Positions 6,538 to 12,902 of a stretch of DNA of 17,325 bases are shown in pieces. The notes under the pieces are model-generated. The model saw nothing but the letters and a program-made list of their open reading frames with translations. It searched no databases and had not been told where the DNA came from. The stretch is taken from contig JAAFHS010000007.1 in assembly GCA_013298485.1 (NCBI GenBank), positions 1-17,325 of the forward strand, in the 5' to 3' direction. Within the stretch, counting starts at the first letter, position 1. Each line of letters begins with the position of its first letter. The position numbers and the translations under genes are program-made. The DNA comes from Rhodobacterales bacterium (GTDB taxonomy: Bacteria; Pseudomonadota; Alphaproteobacteria; Rhodobacterales; Rhodobacteraceae).

Positions 6538-7799
6538 GGTGTTCCCATCAGGTGGTCGAGTTCGGCGTAGTCGGGTGGTGTGCGGTCGATCTGGCGGCCA
6601 TCGCGCAGCACGATGCGGTCAGACTGCGGACGCGAGAAGGCTTCGGACCAGTCGCGCGCCTTGAAGATCACGAGGTCGGCGGGCGCGCCGATGGCAAGGC
6701 TGGGCACATCAAAGCCGCAGGCGCGGGCGGGACCCGACAGCACGGATTGCACCCAGTCGGGCGTGGTGTGATCCAGATGGCCGATGCGTGTCGCCTCGCG
6801 CAGGACCTCCAGCATGTCGAGATCACCGTAGGCGTAGAACGGATCGCGGGTGTTGTCGGAGGCGAAGCTGACATTAATCCCACGGGCCCGCATTTCATGC
6901 ACCAGGGTGATGCCGCGCAGGCGGGGGGTGCGGTGCGCCTCGCGATCCTGCAGGTAAAGGTTGCACATTGGCAGGCTGACGACGTGCAGGCCTGCCTTTG
7001 CGACGAGATCGAGGGTAGTCAGTGCATCGGATTCGGCCATTGCACTGACAGAACAGCAATGGCCGACGACAACGGGGGCGTCATAGCCCGTGTCAAGGAC
7101 GGCGCTGGCAATTTCGCGCAGAGTGTTGGAGTTGGTGTCGAGGGTTTCATCGACATGGAAATCGGCGGAAAGACCCAGTTTCATCGCCATGTTCAGGAAA
7201 TCGCGGATGCGGGCGGGGATATCGGGCACGGGGTAGGTGACCATGCCCAGAACACCGCCGTGACCCGCCACGATCTGCGCAGTTTTGGCGAAGGGGCCGG
7301 TGGTGGAGAACCCTTCGCAGCCGATCAGGCAGGCGGCCTGCAGGTCGATCCGGCCTTCCCATGCGGTGCGCAGATCATCAAAGACGGGCCAGCTGATGGC
7401 ATCCTGCGGGGGGGCGCTGTCGATATGGGTGCGCATCGCGCGGGTGCCGTGGGCGTAAGCGGTCCGAAGCGAGAAATCGGCGCGGGTGCGGACGTCTGCC
7501 GCGGTCCAGCGCGCGCGGCAATCGGTGCCCACTGCCGTCAGCGCCCCCATGAACGTGCCGTCGGGATTGGGGCTGCGGGGCCAGATATGGCCTTTGTCGA
7601 TGTGGGTGTGCATGTCGATGAAGGCAGGCAGGACCATGGCACCCTTCATATCGACGCCGATGGGCTGTTCGGGGGCGATGCGGCCATCCGCGATGGAGAT
7701 ATTGGTGCGGACGAGGTCGCCCTGCCGGCCGAGCAGGCAGGCGGGGATGGTCACGTTTTCCAGCGTCACGGGGCCGCCAGGCAGGTGCAGGAAATCCAT
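6534..7799 (-). CDS. Cytosine deaminase-like amidohydrolase (CodA family)
   Basis: A 421-aa amidohydrolase-superfamily enzyme. Metal and catalytic positions follow E. coli CodA closely: His64/His66 in FIDMHTHIDKGH, His215 and Glu218 in DFHVDET, His247 in VVGHCCS, and Asp315 in FASDNTRDPF. The motifs PMCNLYLQDR and GITLVHEMRARGINV also match the CodA pattern. The residue after the catalytic Asp is Asn316, where CodA has Asp314 beside the substrate, so cytosine is probably not the substrate. The family also includes creatinine deaminase and AtzC-type enzymes. Two adjacent ATGs (7802 and 7799) overlap the permease stop. GAGG is 4 nt from the second and only 1 nt from the first, so 7799 is preferred. 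A longer open frame upstream overlaps the permease and is rejected. Likely role: hydrolytic deamination of the imported heterocycle. Confidence 0.88.
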   Translation of the reverse strand: MDFLHLPGGPVTLENVTIPACLLGRQGDLVRTNISIADGRIAPEQPIGVDMKGAMVLPAFIDMHTHIDKGHIWPRSPNPDGTFMGALTAVGTDCRARWTAADVRTRADFSLRTAYAHGTRAMRTHIDSAPPQDAISWPVFDDLRTAWEGRIDLQAACLIGCEGFSTTGPFAKTAQIVAGHGGVLGMVTYPVPDIPARIRDFLNMAMKLGLSADFHVDETLDTNSNTLREIASAVLDTGYDAPVVVGHCCSVSAMAESDALTTLDLVAKAGLHVVSLPMCNLYLQDREAHRTPRLRGITLVHEMRARGINVSFASDNTRDPFYAYGDLDMLEVLREATRIGHLDHTTPDWVQSVLSGPARACGFDVPSLAIGAPADLVIFKARDWSEAFSRPQSDRIVLRDGRQIDRTPPDYAELDHLMGTP

Positions 7800-8641
7800 C
7801 ATACCTCGCGCCGCAGGGCACTTTCGTGCCATTTCCTGAGGAAGAACCACGAGATGAAGGTGGTGGCGGCAAAGATGATGACGCCGACGATGGCGATCAT
7901 GATGAGGGCCGCGAACATGCGGGGATAGTTCAGGCGATAGCTCGCCTCGAGGATGCGGAAAGCAAGGCCGGAGCCGGAGCCGCTGATGCCTGCCACGTAT
8001 TCGGCAACGATGGCACCGATCAGGGCAAGGCCGCCGGCGATGCGCAGACCGCCGAGGAAATAGGGCATGGCGGAGGGGAGTTGCAGGAAGAGGAGCTTCT
8101 GCCACCAGGTGGCACCATAGATGGCGTAAAGGTCGCGCAGGTTGCTGTCGGTGGATTTGAGGCCGAGCGTGGTGTTGGACAGGATGGGGAAGAACGCCAC
8201 GATCCAGGCGCAGATCAGGACGCGGGCAAGGGGATCCTGCACATAGATGAAGATCAAAGGCGCGATGGAGACGATGGGGGTGACCTGCAGGATCACCGCA
8301 TAGGGAAAGAAGATCAGTTCGGCAAAGCGGCTTTGGGTGAACAGGATCGCAAGGGCGACGCCGCCGATGATGGCGATGGCAAGGGCCATGAAGGTGATTT
8401 TCAGCGTGACCATCAGCGAGGTGAAGAGCATGCCGTAATCGGCCAGAAACCGCGCCCAGACCTTTGGCGGCGCCGGGAAAATCATGCCGCGCGTCGCGGA
8501 TGAATTGGAAAACCAGTTCCAGACGATGATCGTCAGGATGACGACGGCAAGGGGCAGCGCCCAGCGTGCAACGGCTTCAATCCGGCGGTTGCGGGCTCGG
8601 CGGGCCTCATCCGCGTCGAAGGCGGGATCAGTGGGCGTCAT
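7799..8641 (-). CDS. ABC transporter permease (NitT/TauT/ThiX type)
   Basis: A 280-aa inner-membrane permease of the binding-protein-dependent family used for taurine, sulfonates, nitrate and pyrimidines. A charged N-terminus (DEARRARNRRIEAVARW) precedes about six hydrophobic helices, the first at about 28-44. The cytoplasmic EAA loop that contacts the ATPase is seen as YAIYGATWWQKLLFLQLPSA followed by MPYFLGGLR (about 172-200). The start at 8641 is chosen because the hydrophobic domain follows directly; the extra in-frame residues upstream lie inside the ATPase gene. It overlaps the ATPase gene by 14 bp and its TGA is embedded in the amidohydrolase ATGATG, which ties transport to catabolism. 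The family is clear; the substrate is not determined. Confidence 0.9.
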   Translation of the reverse strand: MTPTDPAFDADEARRARNRRIEAVARWALPLAVVILTIIVWNWFSNSSATRGMIFPAPPKVWARFLADYGMLFTSLMVTLKITFMALAIAIIGGVALAILFTQSRFAELIFFPYAVILQVTPIVSIAPLIFIYVQDPLARVLICAWIVAFFPILSNTTLGLKSTDSNLRDLYAIYGATWWQKLLFLQLPSAMPYFLGGLRIAGGLALIGAIVAEYVAGISGSGSGLAFRILEASYRLNYPRMFAALIMIAIVGVIIFAATTFISWFFLRKWHESALRREV

Positions 8642-9437
8642 GGCTGTGATCCCCGATGGCAATGCGCAGTGCGTCCGAGACGACATGGGTCTGGGCGGCG
8701 TAGTCGGGTGAGGTGCGGAACTCCATATCGCGCGGGTAGGGGGCATCGACGGTCAGTTCCTGCACCACGCGGCCGGGGCGCGCGGCCATGACGACAATGC
8801 GGTCGGACAAAAAGACACTTTCGAACACCGAATGGGTGACGAAGATGACGGTGCAGCCGATCTTGTCTTTCAGGGCGAGAAGGTCATCGTTCAGTTTCTG
8901 GCGGGTGATTTCGTCCAGGGCGGCAAAGGGTTCATCCATCAGGATCAGGCGCGGGTTGGTGACAAAGGCGCGGGCGATGGACACCCGCATCTTCATGCCG
9001 CCGGACAATTCGCGCGGATAGGCATCATGGAAATTCTCAAGCCCCACGAGTTTCAGCGCGGTCGCGATGCGGTCCTTGACCGAGGCGAAAGATTGGCCAC
9101 GCAGGCGGAAGGGCAGCCAGACATTTTTCGCGACCGTCGCCCAAGGCATCAGGGTCGGTTCCTGAAACACGACGCCGATATCGCCGCGGTCTTGCGCGCC
9201 GTTCCAGATGATCCGCCCTGTGGTGGGGCGCATCAGGCCCGCAATCAGGCGCAAAGCCGTGGATTTGCCGCAGCCGGAGGGACCGAGAAGTGACAGAAAA
9301 TCACCCTCATTCAACGTCAGGTTCATCCCATCGAGCGCGGTGATACTGCCGTTGAACACCTTTGATATGCCCGCCATTTCCAGCAGCCGGGGGCGCTGGC
9401 TTTGCGGCAGGACGGGACGGTGGGAAAGATCGGTCAT
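8628..9437 (-). CDS. ABC transporter ATP-binding protein (SsuB/TauB/ThiZ type)
   Basis: A 269-aa ATPase with every canonical element: Walker A GPSGCGKST at 52-60, Q-loop Gln92 in VVFQEPTLMPW, signature LSGGMKMRVSIARA from 144, Walker B LILMDEP with Asp168 and Glu169, D-loop ALDE, and H-loop His202 in FVTHSVFES. It powers import through the permease encoded just downstream, with which it overlaps by 14 bp. A stable hairpin lies between it and the binding-protein gene, which would lower its expression relative to the binding protein. The ribosome site before the ATG is weak. NitT/TauT-type membership follows from the gene trio and the short Walker-domain-only architecture. Confidence 0.93.
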   Translation of the reverse strand: MTDLSHRPVLPQSQRPRLLEMAGISKVFNGSITALDGMNLTLNEGDFLSLLGPSGCGKSTALRLIAGLMRPTTGRIIWNGAQDRGDIGVVFQEPTLMPWATVAKNVWLPFRLRGQSFASVKDRIATALKLVGLENFHDAYPRELSGGMKMRVSIARAFVTNPRLILMDEPFAALDEITRQKLNDDLLALKDKIGCTVIFVTHSVFESVFLSDRIVVMAARPGRVVQELTVDAPYPRDMEFRTSPDYAAQTHVVSDALRIAIGDHSHDAH

Positions 9438-9455
9438 CGGTCATCCGGAAAGAAA

Positions 9456-9476
9456 GGGGGGCGCCGGACGCCCCCC
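9456..9476 (-). terminator. Intra-operon stem-loop (partial rho-independent terminator)
   Basis: Arms GGGGGGCG (9456-9463) and CGCCCCCC (9469-9476) pair perfectly over 8 bp around a 5-nt loop. Reading the minus strand, the stem is followed by TTTCTTT. It lies 24 bp after the binding-protein stop and before the ATPase start. This placement is typical of attenuators or 3'-protecting stems that keep binding-protein mRNA in excess over the membrane components. Confidence 0.7.
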
Positions 9477-9500
9477 GTGACAGGTCAGCCGGTCAGGGCG

Positions 9501-10508
9501 TTATTCGGCGGGCTTGAGGTCAAGCCCGACCCCCTGATTGACGAATTGCAGGGTATAGGAGGATTTCCAGTCCAGATCGGCAGGCACGGCACCCACGGCT
9601 ACCATCTTGTTGAAGAAATCCTCGACCCGCGCATCGGTCATGGCACCTGCCCCCAACGTCAGCGCCTCACCCGAAAAGACGATGCCATGTTCTTTCATGG
9701 CCGCAATACCATAGGCAATCGCCTCATCCGTCATTTCGGGATTGTCAGCCTTGATCAGCGCGTTGGCCGCCGCATTGTCGTTATACAGATAATTCGTCCA
9801 GCCGATGGCCGAACCATCAACAAAGCACTTCACGACGTCGGGGCGGTTCGCGATGGTATCAGCCATCGTCTCGATCGTCGTGGAATAGGCTGTATAGCCC
9901 GCATCCGCGATCAGCCAGGCATCCGGTTTGATACCCGTTTCCTTTTCGAAGAAGAACGGTTCGGACGACAGATACCCCTGCATGCCCCAAGTCGTATTGG
10001 CGATCAGCGGCGCTGAGGAAAATGTGTAGACCTCGCGCTGTTCGGGTTTAAAGCCGTAGGCTTGGATCATCCAGGCCCAGAAGGTCAGCACGCCACCGTC
10101 CGAGATCAGCACCTTGTCGAGCTTGACCAGATCGGCAAAGGACGCGGCAGCCCCGGGATGGGTAACAATGACCTGCGGGTCTTTCTGGAAAGAGGCGGCG
10201 ACGGTCACGATAGGCAGGCCTTCCTGCACGGCGGAAAAAGCGTCAAGGGTGGAGCCGCCCATGTGAAAATCGACCTGTCCCGCAATCATCAGTGCGCGGT
10301 TGTTGACCTGCGGCCCACCCGGCAGGATCGTGACATCCAGACCGCAGGCAGCATAGGTGCCATCGGCCACGGCCTGATAATAGCCGCCATGTTCGGCTTG
10401 GGCGACCCAGTTGGTGCCGAAGGTCACGGCGACGTTTTCGGCAAAGGCCGCCCCGGCAAACGAAACTGTCAGCGCCGTGAGCGCCGTTGTTTTCAAAAAT
10501 TTCGACAC
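9501..10508 (-). CDS. ABC transporter periplasmic substrate-binding protein (NMT1/THI5-like)
   Basis: A 335-aa exported protein. The GTG at 10508 is chosen because GGAGG stands 5 nt upstream and a clean Sec signal peptide follows at once (a short KFLKTT n-region, hydrophobic core, AFA/EN cleavage near residue 23). An ATG 12 codons upstream has a weaker site and would spoil the signal. The mature part has NMT1/THI5-like features: the FGTNWVAQAEHGGYYQAVADG opening with its aromatic and Gly-Gly-Tyr-Tyr residues, PGGPQVNNRALMIAGQVDF, and a later GMQGYLSSEPFFFEKETG. Relatives bind formylaminopyrimidine (ThiY), taurine, nitrate or sulfonates. It heads the operon and defines what is imported. A pyrimidine-like ligand would fit the CodA-like enzyme but is not proven. 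Confidence 0.9.
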   Translation of the reverse strand: MSKFLKTTALTALTVSFAGAAFAENVAVTFGTNWVAQAEHGGYYQAVADGTYAACGLDVTILPGGPQVNNRALMIAGQVDFHMGGSTLDAFSAVQEGLPIVTVAASFQKDPQVIVTHPGAAASFADLVKLDKVLISDGGVLTFWAWMIQAYGFKPEQREVYTFSSAPLIANTTWGMQGYLSSEPFFFEKETGIKPDAWLIADAGYTAYSTTIETMADTIANRPDVVKCFVDGSAIGWTNYLYNDNAAANALIKADNPEMTDEAIAYGIAAMKEHGIVFSGEALTLGAGAMTDARVEDFFNKMVAVGAVPADLDWKSSYTLQFVNQGVGLDLKPAE

Positions 10509-10513
10509 GTGAT

Positions 10514-10518
10514 CCTCC
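10514..10518 (-). promoter_or_regulatory. Shine-Dalgarno deciding a GTG start
   Basis: The minus strand reads GGAGG five bases before the GTG at 10506-10508. It favours that start over the upstream in-frame ATG at 10544, which has only AGG close by. Confidence 0.7.
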
Positions 10519-10748
10519 GGTTGTTTTTGATTCTTGTCCGACATCAGCCTAGGGGCCCGGCGCGCACCGGGTAGGGCCGCGCCGCCCCCATTTCCGCCTT
10601 GATCCCAACAAAGCCCAAGTAAGTGGCATCTGGCAAGGCTGATGGCGCAAATATGGGCAGGCCGCGGTGCGACGGATGGGCGGGGATGCCCCATTGCCTA
10701 AGGGCGGCGGATCGGGAACATGGGGGCGTCACCTGTGGGAGAAATGCC

Positions 10749-11138
10749 ATGAAAACCTTGCAGCCTTCAACGATCCGCCGCCCTTTTGCGCGCTATGCGC
10801 ATGGGGTGGAGGTGCCAGGCGGGGCGCGGCTGGTGGTCACATCGGGGCAGTTGGGCATCCGCGCGGATGATACGGTGCCGCAGGATCCACGCGCGCAGGC
10901 GGACCTGTGCTTTGCCAACTGTGCTGCGATTCTGGCCGCGGCGGGCATGGGGCCGGGGGATGTGATTCGCATCAATGCGTTCGTGACGGACCGCAGCCAC
11001 ATGGCGGCCTACATGGCGGCGCGGGATGCCTGGCTGGCAGGCGTGGTGCGTCTGCCGGCATCGACTTTGGTCATTGTCACAGGCTTTACACGGCCCGAAT
11101 TCCTGGTGGAGGTGGAGGTGACGGCGGCGGCCATGTGA
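10749..11138 (+). CDS. RidA/YjgF-family protein lacking the usual catalytic Arg
   Basis: A 129-aa cytoplasmic RidA-fold protein. Family marks are VVTSGQLGI (30-38), a central DVIRINAFVTD..HMAAYMAARD block (71-93) and the C-terminal FLVEVEVTAAAM. RidA proteins hydrolyse reactive enamines/imines released by PLP enzymes. In E. coli RidA the key Arg105 sits in a PARS motif; here the aligned stretch is PAST, so position 105 is Ser and the classical deaminase residue is absent. This places it in one of the divergent Rid subfamilies. GGGAG lies 7 nt before the ATG, which rules against an in-frame extension to 10623. It is transcribed divergently from the catabolic operon whose last gene is a PLP dehydratase, suggesting shared control and a linked function. 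Its chemistry may differ from imine hydrolysis. Confidence 0.87.
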   Translation: MKTLQPSTIRRPFARYAHGVEVPGGARLVVTSGQLGIRADDTVPQDPRAQADLCFANCAAILAAAGMGPGDVIRINAFVTDRSHMAAYMAARDAWLAGVVRLPASTLVIVTGFTRPEFLVEVEVTAAAM

Positions 11139-11147
11139 CGGCACATG
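11132..11147. repeat. Inverted repeat at the RidA gene stop
   Basis: CATGTG (11132-11137), spacer ACGG, then CACATG (11142-11147) form a perfect 6-bp stem spanning the stop codon of the RidA-like gene. A short A run and T run follow but no clean T tract, so it is a weak terminator candidate at best. Confidence 0.3.
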
Positions 11148-11150
11148 TGG

Positions 11151-11165
11151 TCAAAAATTTGTTGA
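11151..11165. promoter_or_regulatory. Candidate operator dyad overlapping the hemP-operon -35 region
   Basis: The 15-bp sequence TCAAAAATTTGTTGA is an imperfect palindrome: TCAA/TTGA ends and a matching AA/TT interior, 12 of 14 non-central positions symmetric. It overlaps the predicted -35 box of an iron/heme-type operon. A Fur-, Irr- or RirA-type regulator is expected from operon content, but I cannot assign the site to one. Confidence 0.4.
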
Positions 11166-11187
11166 GTGAATTTATCGCCTTTACATA
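11159..11187 (+). promoter_or_regulatory. Candidate sigma70-type promoter for the hemP operon
   Basis: TTGTTG (11159-11164) and TACATA (11182-11187) are separated by 17 bp in a locally AT-rich stretch following the RidA-like gene. Predicted transcription would start near 11194, leaving a leader of about 95 nt before the first small ORF. A direct repeat of TTTTCAGT (11195-11202 and 11207-11214, 12-bp period) lies at the start of that leader. Confidence 0.5.
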
Positions 11188-11289
11188 ACCAACTTTTTCA
11201 GTCACCTTTTCAGTGCGTTCCAAGCCAGCCCGCAACGATCCGTTGGGTAGCCCGGACCTTCATCGTCACTTACCCGGAGGTTTCCTGCG

Positions 11290-11400
11290 ATGACCCGTTC
11301 CGACACCACCCCCCTGGCCACGATCCTGCTGGCGCTGCGCCAGATAGTCCGGCGCATGGACATCCAGTCCCCGTTCGACCGGATGGAGGCACGGCCATGA
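11290..11400 (+). CDS. 36-aa leader-like small ORF overlapping hemP
   Basis: An ATG preceded by GGAGG (11276-11280, 9-nt spacing) opens 36 codons, and the TGA overlaps the hemP ATG as ATGA. The peptide has a central amphipathic or hydrophobic helix (LATILLALRQIVRRMD) and a charged tail; no family is recognised. A strong ribosome site plus the stop-start overlap suggest it is truly translated and coupled to hemP. It could be a regulatory leader peptide or a small membrane-associated protein. No Cys or His cluster is present that would suggest heme or metal binding. Confidence 0.55.
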   Translation: MTRSDTTPLATILLALRQIVRRMDIQSPFDRMEARP

Positions 11401-11558
11401 ATGCGCAAGCCGATTTTGCCCATCTGGCCGATACCGCGATCCCCGTACACGACGCGACCGAACTGACGGGCGGGGCTGCGCAGGCGCGCATCGTGCTGCA
11501 CGGGCAGGTCTATGCGCTGCGCATCACGCGGGCCGGAAAACTGATCCTGACCAAGTAA
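11397..11558 (+). CDS. hemP: Hemin uptake protein HemP/HmuP
   Basis: A 53-aa protein whose second half matches the HemP family: HDATELTGG, then ARIVLHGQVYALRITRAGKL ending ILTK. The family is normally about 40-65 aa. HemP/HmuP is linked to heme uptake loci; in Bradyrhizobium and Burkholderia HmuP is needed for expression of heme transport genes. The start at 11397 has GGAGG (11385-11389) 7 nt upstream and overlaps the preceding small ORF by ATGA. An upstream in-frame extension runs through the promoter region and is rejected. Here it leads an imelysin/di-heme operon rather than a TonB receptor and hmu transporter, which suggests iron-responsive expression. Confidence 0.9.
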   Translation: MNAQADFAHLADTAIPVHDATELTGGAAQARIVLHGQVYALRITRAGKLILTK

Positions 11559-11569
11559 CGAGAGCATTC

Positions 11570-12823
11570 ATGAAACTGACCCTTGCCGCAGCGTTCTGCA
11601 CCGTTGCCTTGCCCGCTTTTGCCGTGACCCCTGCGGAGGTGGTGGAGACCTATGCCGACATCGCGGCGGCAAAGTATGAAGACAGCCTGATCACGGCAAA
11701 AGCGCTGCAGGCGGCGGTCAACGCCTTTGTCGCATCGCCCACGGACACGACACAACAGGCGGCCAAGGACGCGTGGTTCGCGGCGCGGGTGCCTTATCAG
11801 CAGACCGAAGTCTACCGCTTCGGCAACCCGATTGTGGATGATTGGGAGGGCCGGGTGAACGCATGGCCGCTGGATGAAGGGCTGATGGACTATGTCGATG
11901 CATCCTATGGCGGGCCGACGGAGGAAAACCTGCTGGCCACGCTGAACGTTGTCTCCTCGCCAACCTTCACGCTGTCGGGCACGGACATTGATGCAACGGT
12001 CATCACGCCTGCGCTGATCCGCGATACCCTGCACGAGGCGGACGGGATCGAGTCCAATGTGGCATCAGGCTATCATGCGATTGAATTCATGCTGTGGGGA
12101 CAGGATCTGAACGGCACGGGTCCGGGTGCAGGCGCGCGGCCTGCCAGCGACTATGCGACCGGGGATGCCTGCACCAACAGCAATTGCGACAGGCGGGCGG
12201 CCTATCTGGTGGCCGCGACCGACCTGCTGGTCGCTGATCTGGAGGAGATGGCGGCAAACTGGGCTGTGGGCGGCCCCGCGCGGGCGGCGGTGACGACGGA
12301 TCCGGCAGCGGGTCTGAATGCGATGCTGACGGGCATGGGCAGCCTGTCTTATGGCGAGTTGGCGGGGCAGCGGATGCGGCTGGGCCTGCTGCTGAACGAT
12401 CCGGAGGAGGAGCATGACTGTTTTTCCGACAACACGCACAACAGCCATTTCTATGACGGGCTGGGTGTCCAGAACGCCTATCTGGGCAGCTACACCCGCA
12501 TTGACGGCACGGTTGTCAGCGGCGCGTCACTGTCCGATCTGGTGGCGGCGGCCGATCCTGCGGTCGATGCGCAACTGACGGCGGCACTGGCCGCAACGAT
12601 GGATGCGCTTGCGGCACTGAAGGCCAAGGCCGACAGTGGTGCGATGGCCTATGACCAGATGCTCGCCCCCGGCAATGCGGAAGGCGAGGCGCTGATCATG
12701 GGCGGCGTGAATGGGTTGATTGCGCAGACCGCGTCGATTGAGCGTGCGATGAGCGTGCTGGGGCTGACGGCAGCGTTCGAAGGTTCCGACAGTCTGGACA
12801 ACCAGAATGCGGTGTTTCAATAG
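11570..12823 (+). CDS. Imelysin-family (IrpA/ICMP-like) periplasmic iron-regulated protein
   Basis: A 417-aa protein with an N-terminal Sec signal (MKLTLAAAFCTVALPAFA, cleavage near residue 18). It carries the imelysin GxHxxE motif as GYHAIEFMLWG (Gly167, His169, Glu172), WPLDEGLMDYVD around 99-110, and a LYGELAGQRM-like region, SYGELAGQRMRLGLL. Imelysin proteins (Peptidase_M75) are iron-regulated surface or periplasmic proteins; a role in iron binding or uptake is better supported than proteolysis. A Cys-containing loop CTNSNC (201-206) may form a disulfide. It starts 11 bp after hemP, so the two are very likely co-transcribed, and is followed by a di-heme oxidoreductase and a second imelysin, an arrangement resembling iron-regulated clusters in Pseudomonas. 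Molecular activity remains uncertain. Confidence 0.92.
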   Translation: MKLTLAAAFCTVALPAFAVTPAEVVETYADIAAAKYEDSLITAKALQAAVNAFVASPTDTTQQAAKDAWFAARVPYQQTEVYRFGNPIVDDWEGRVNAWPLDEGLMDYVDASYGGPTEENLLATLNVVSSPTFTLSGTDIDATVITPALIRDTLHEADGIESNVASGYHAIEFMLWGQDLNGTGPGAGARPASDYATGDACTNSNCDRRAAYLVAATDLLVADLEEMAANWAVGGPARAAVTTDPAAGLNAMLTGMGSLSYGELAGQRMRLGLLLNDPEEEHDCFSDNTHNSHFYDGLGVQNAYLGSYTRIDGTVVSGASLSDLVAAADPAVDAQLTAALAATMDALAALKAKADSGAMAYDQMLAPGNAEGEALIMGGVNGLIAQTASIERAMSVLGLTAAFEGSDSLDNQNAVFQ

Positions 12824-12902
12824 ACCCCGTGGCCCCGTGCCGCATCGCCAAAACCCTCGCCCTGCGTGACTGATCAAGGGGCAATAAGGACGATCCACGA
12901 TC

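Noticed and set aside
6552..7928. 458-codon plus-strand frame opposite the CodA-like gene
   Set aside because: Gly/Asp/His-rich shadow frame; the opposite strand carries a complete metal-binding motif set.
7800..8105. N-terminal extension of the CodA-like protein by about 100 residues
   Set aside because: The extension overlaps the permease gene in another frame, is His/Arg/Pro-rich, and a start with GAGG and stop overlap exists at 7799.
10509..10748. Riboswitch in the leader between the divergent binding-protein and RidA-like genes
   Set aside because: Checked both strands for TPP-, guanidine- and preQ1-like cores; only short GC stems, no recognisable conserved core and no convincing promoter boxes.
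11166..11396. In-frame extension of HemP upstream
   Set aside because: It runs through the promoter region and competes with the small ORF and the strong GGAGG placed before the 11397 ATG.
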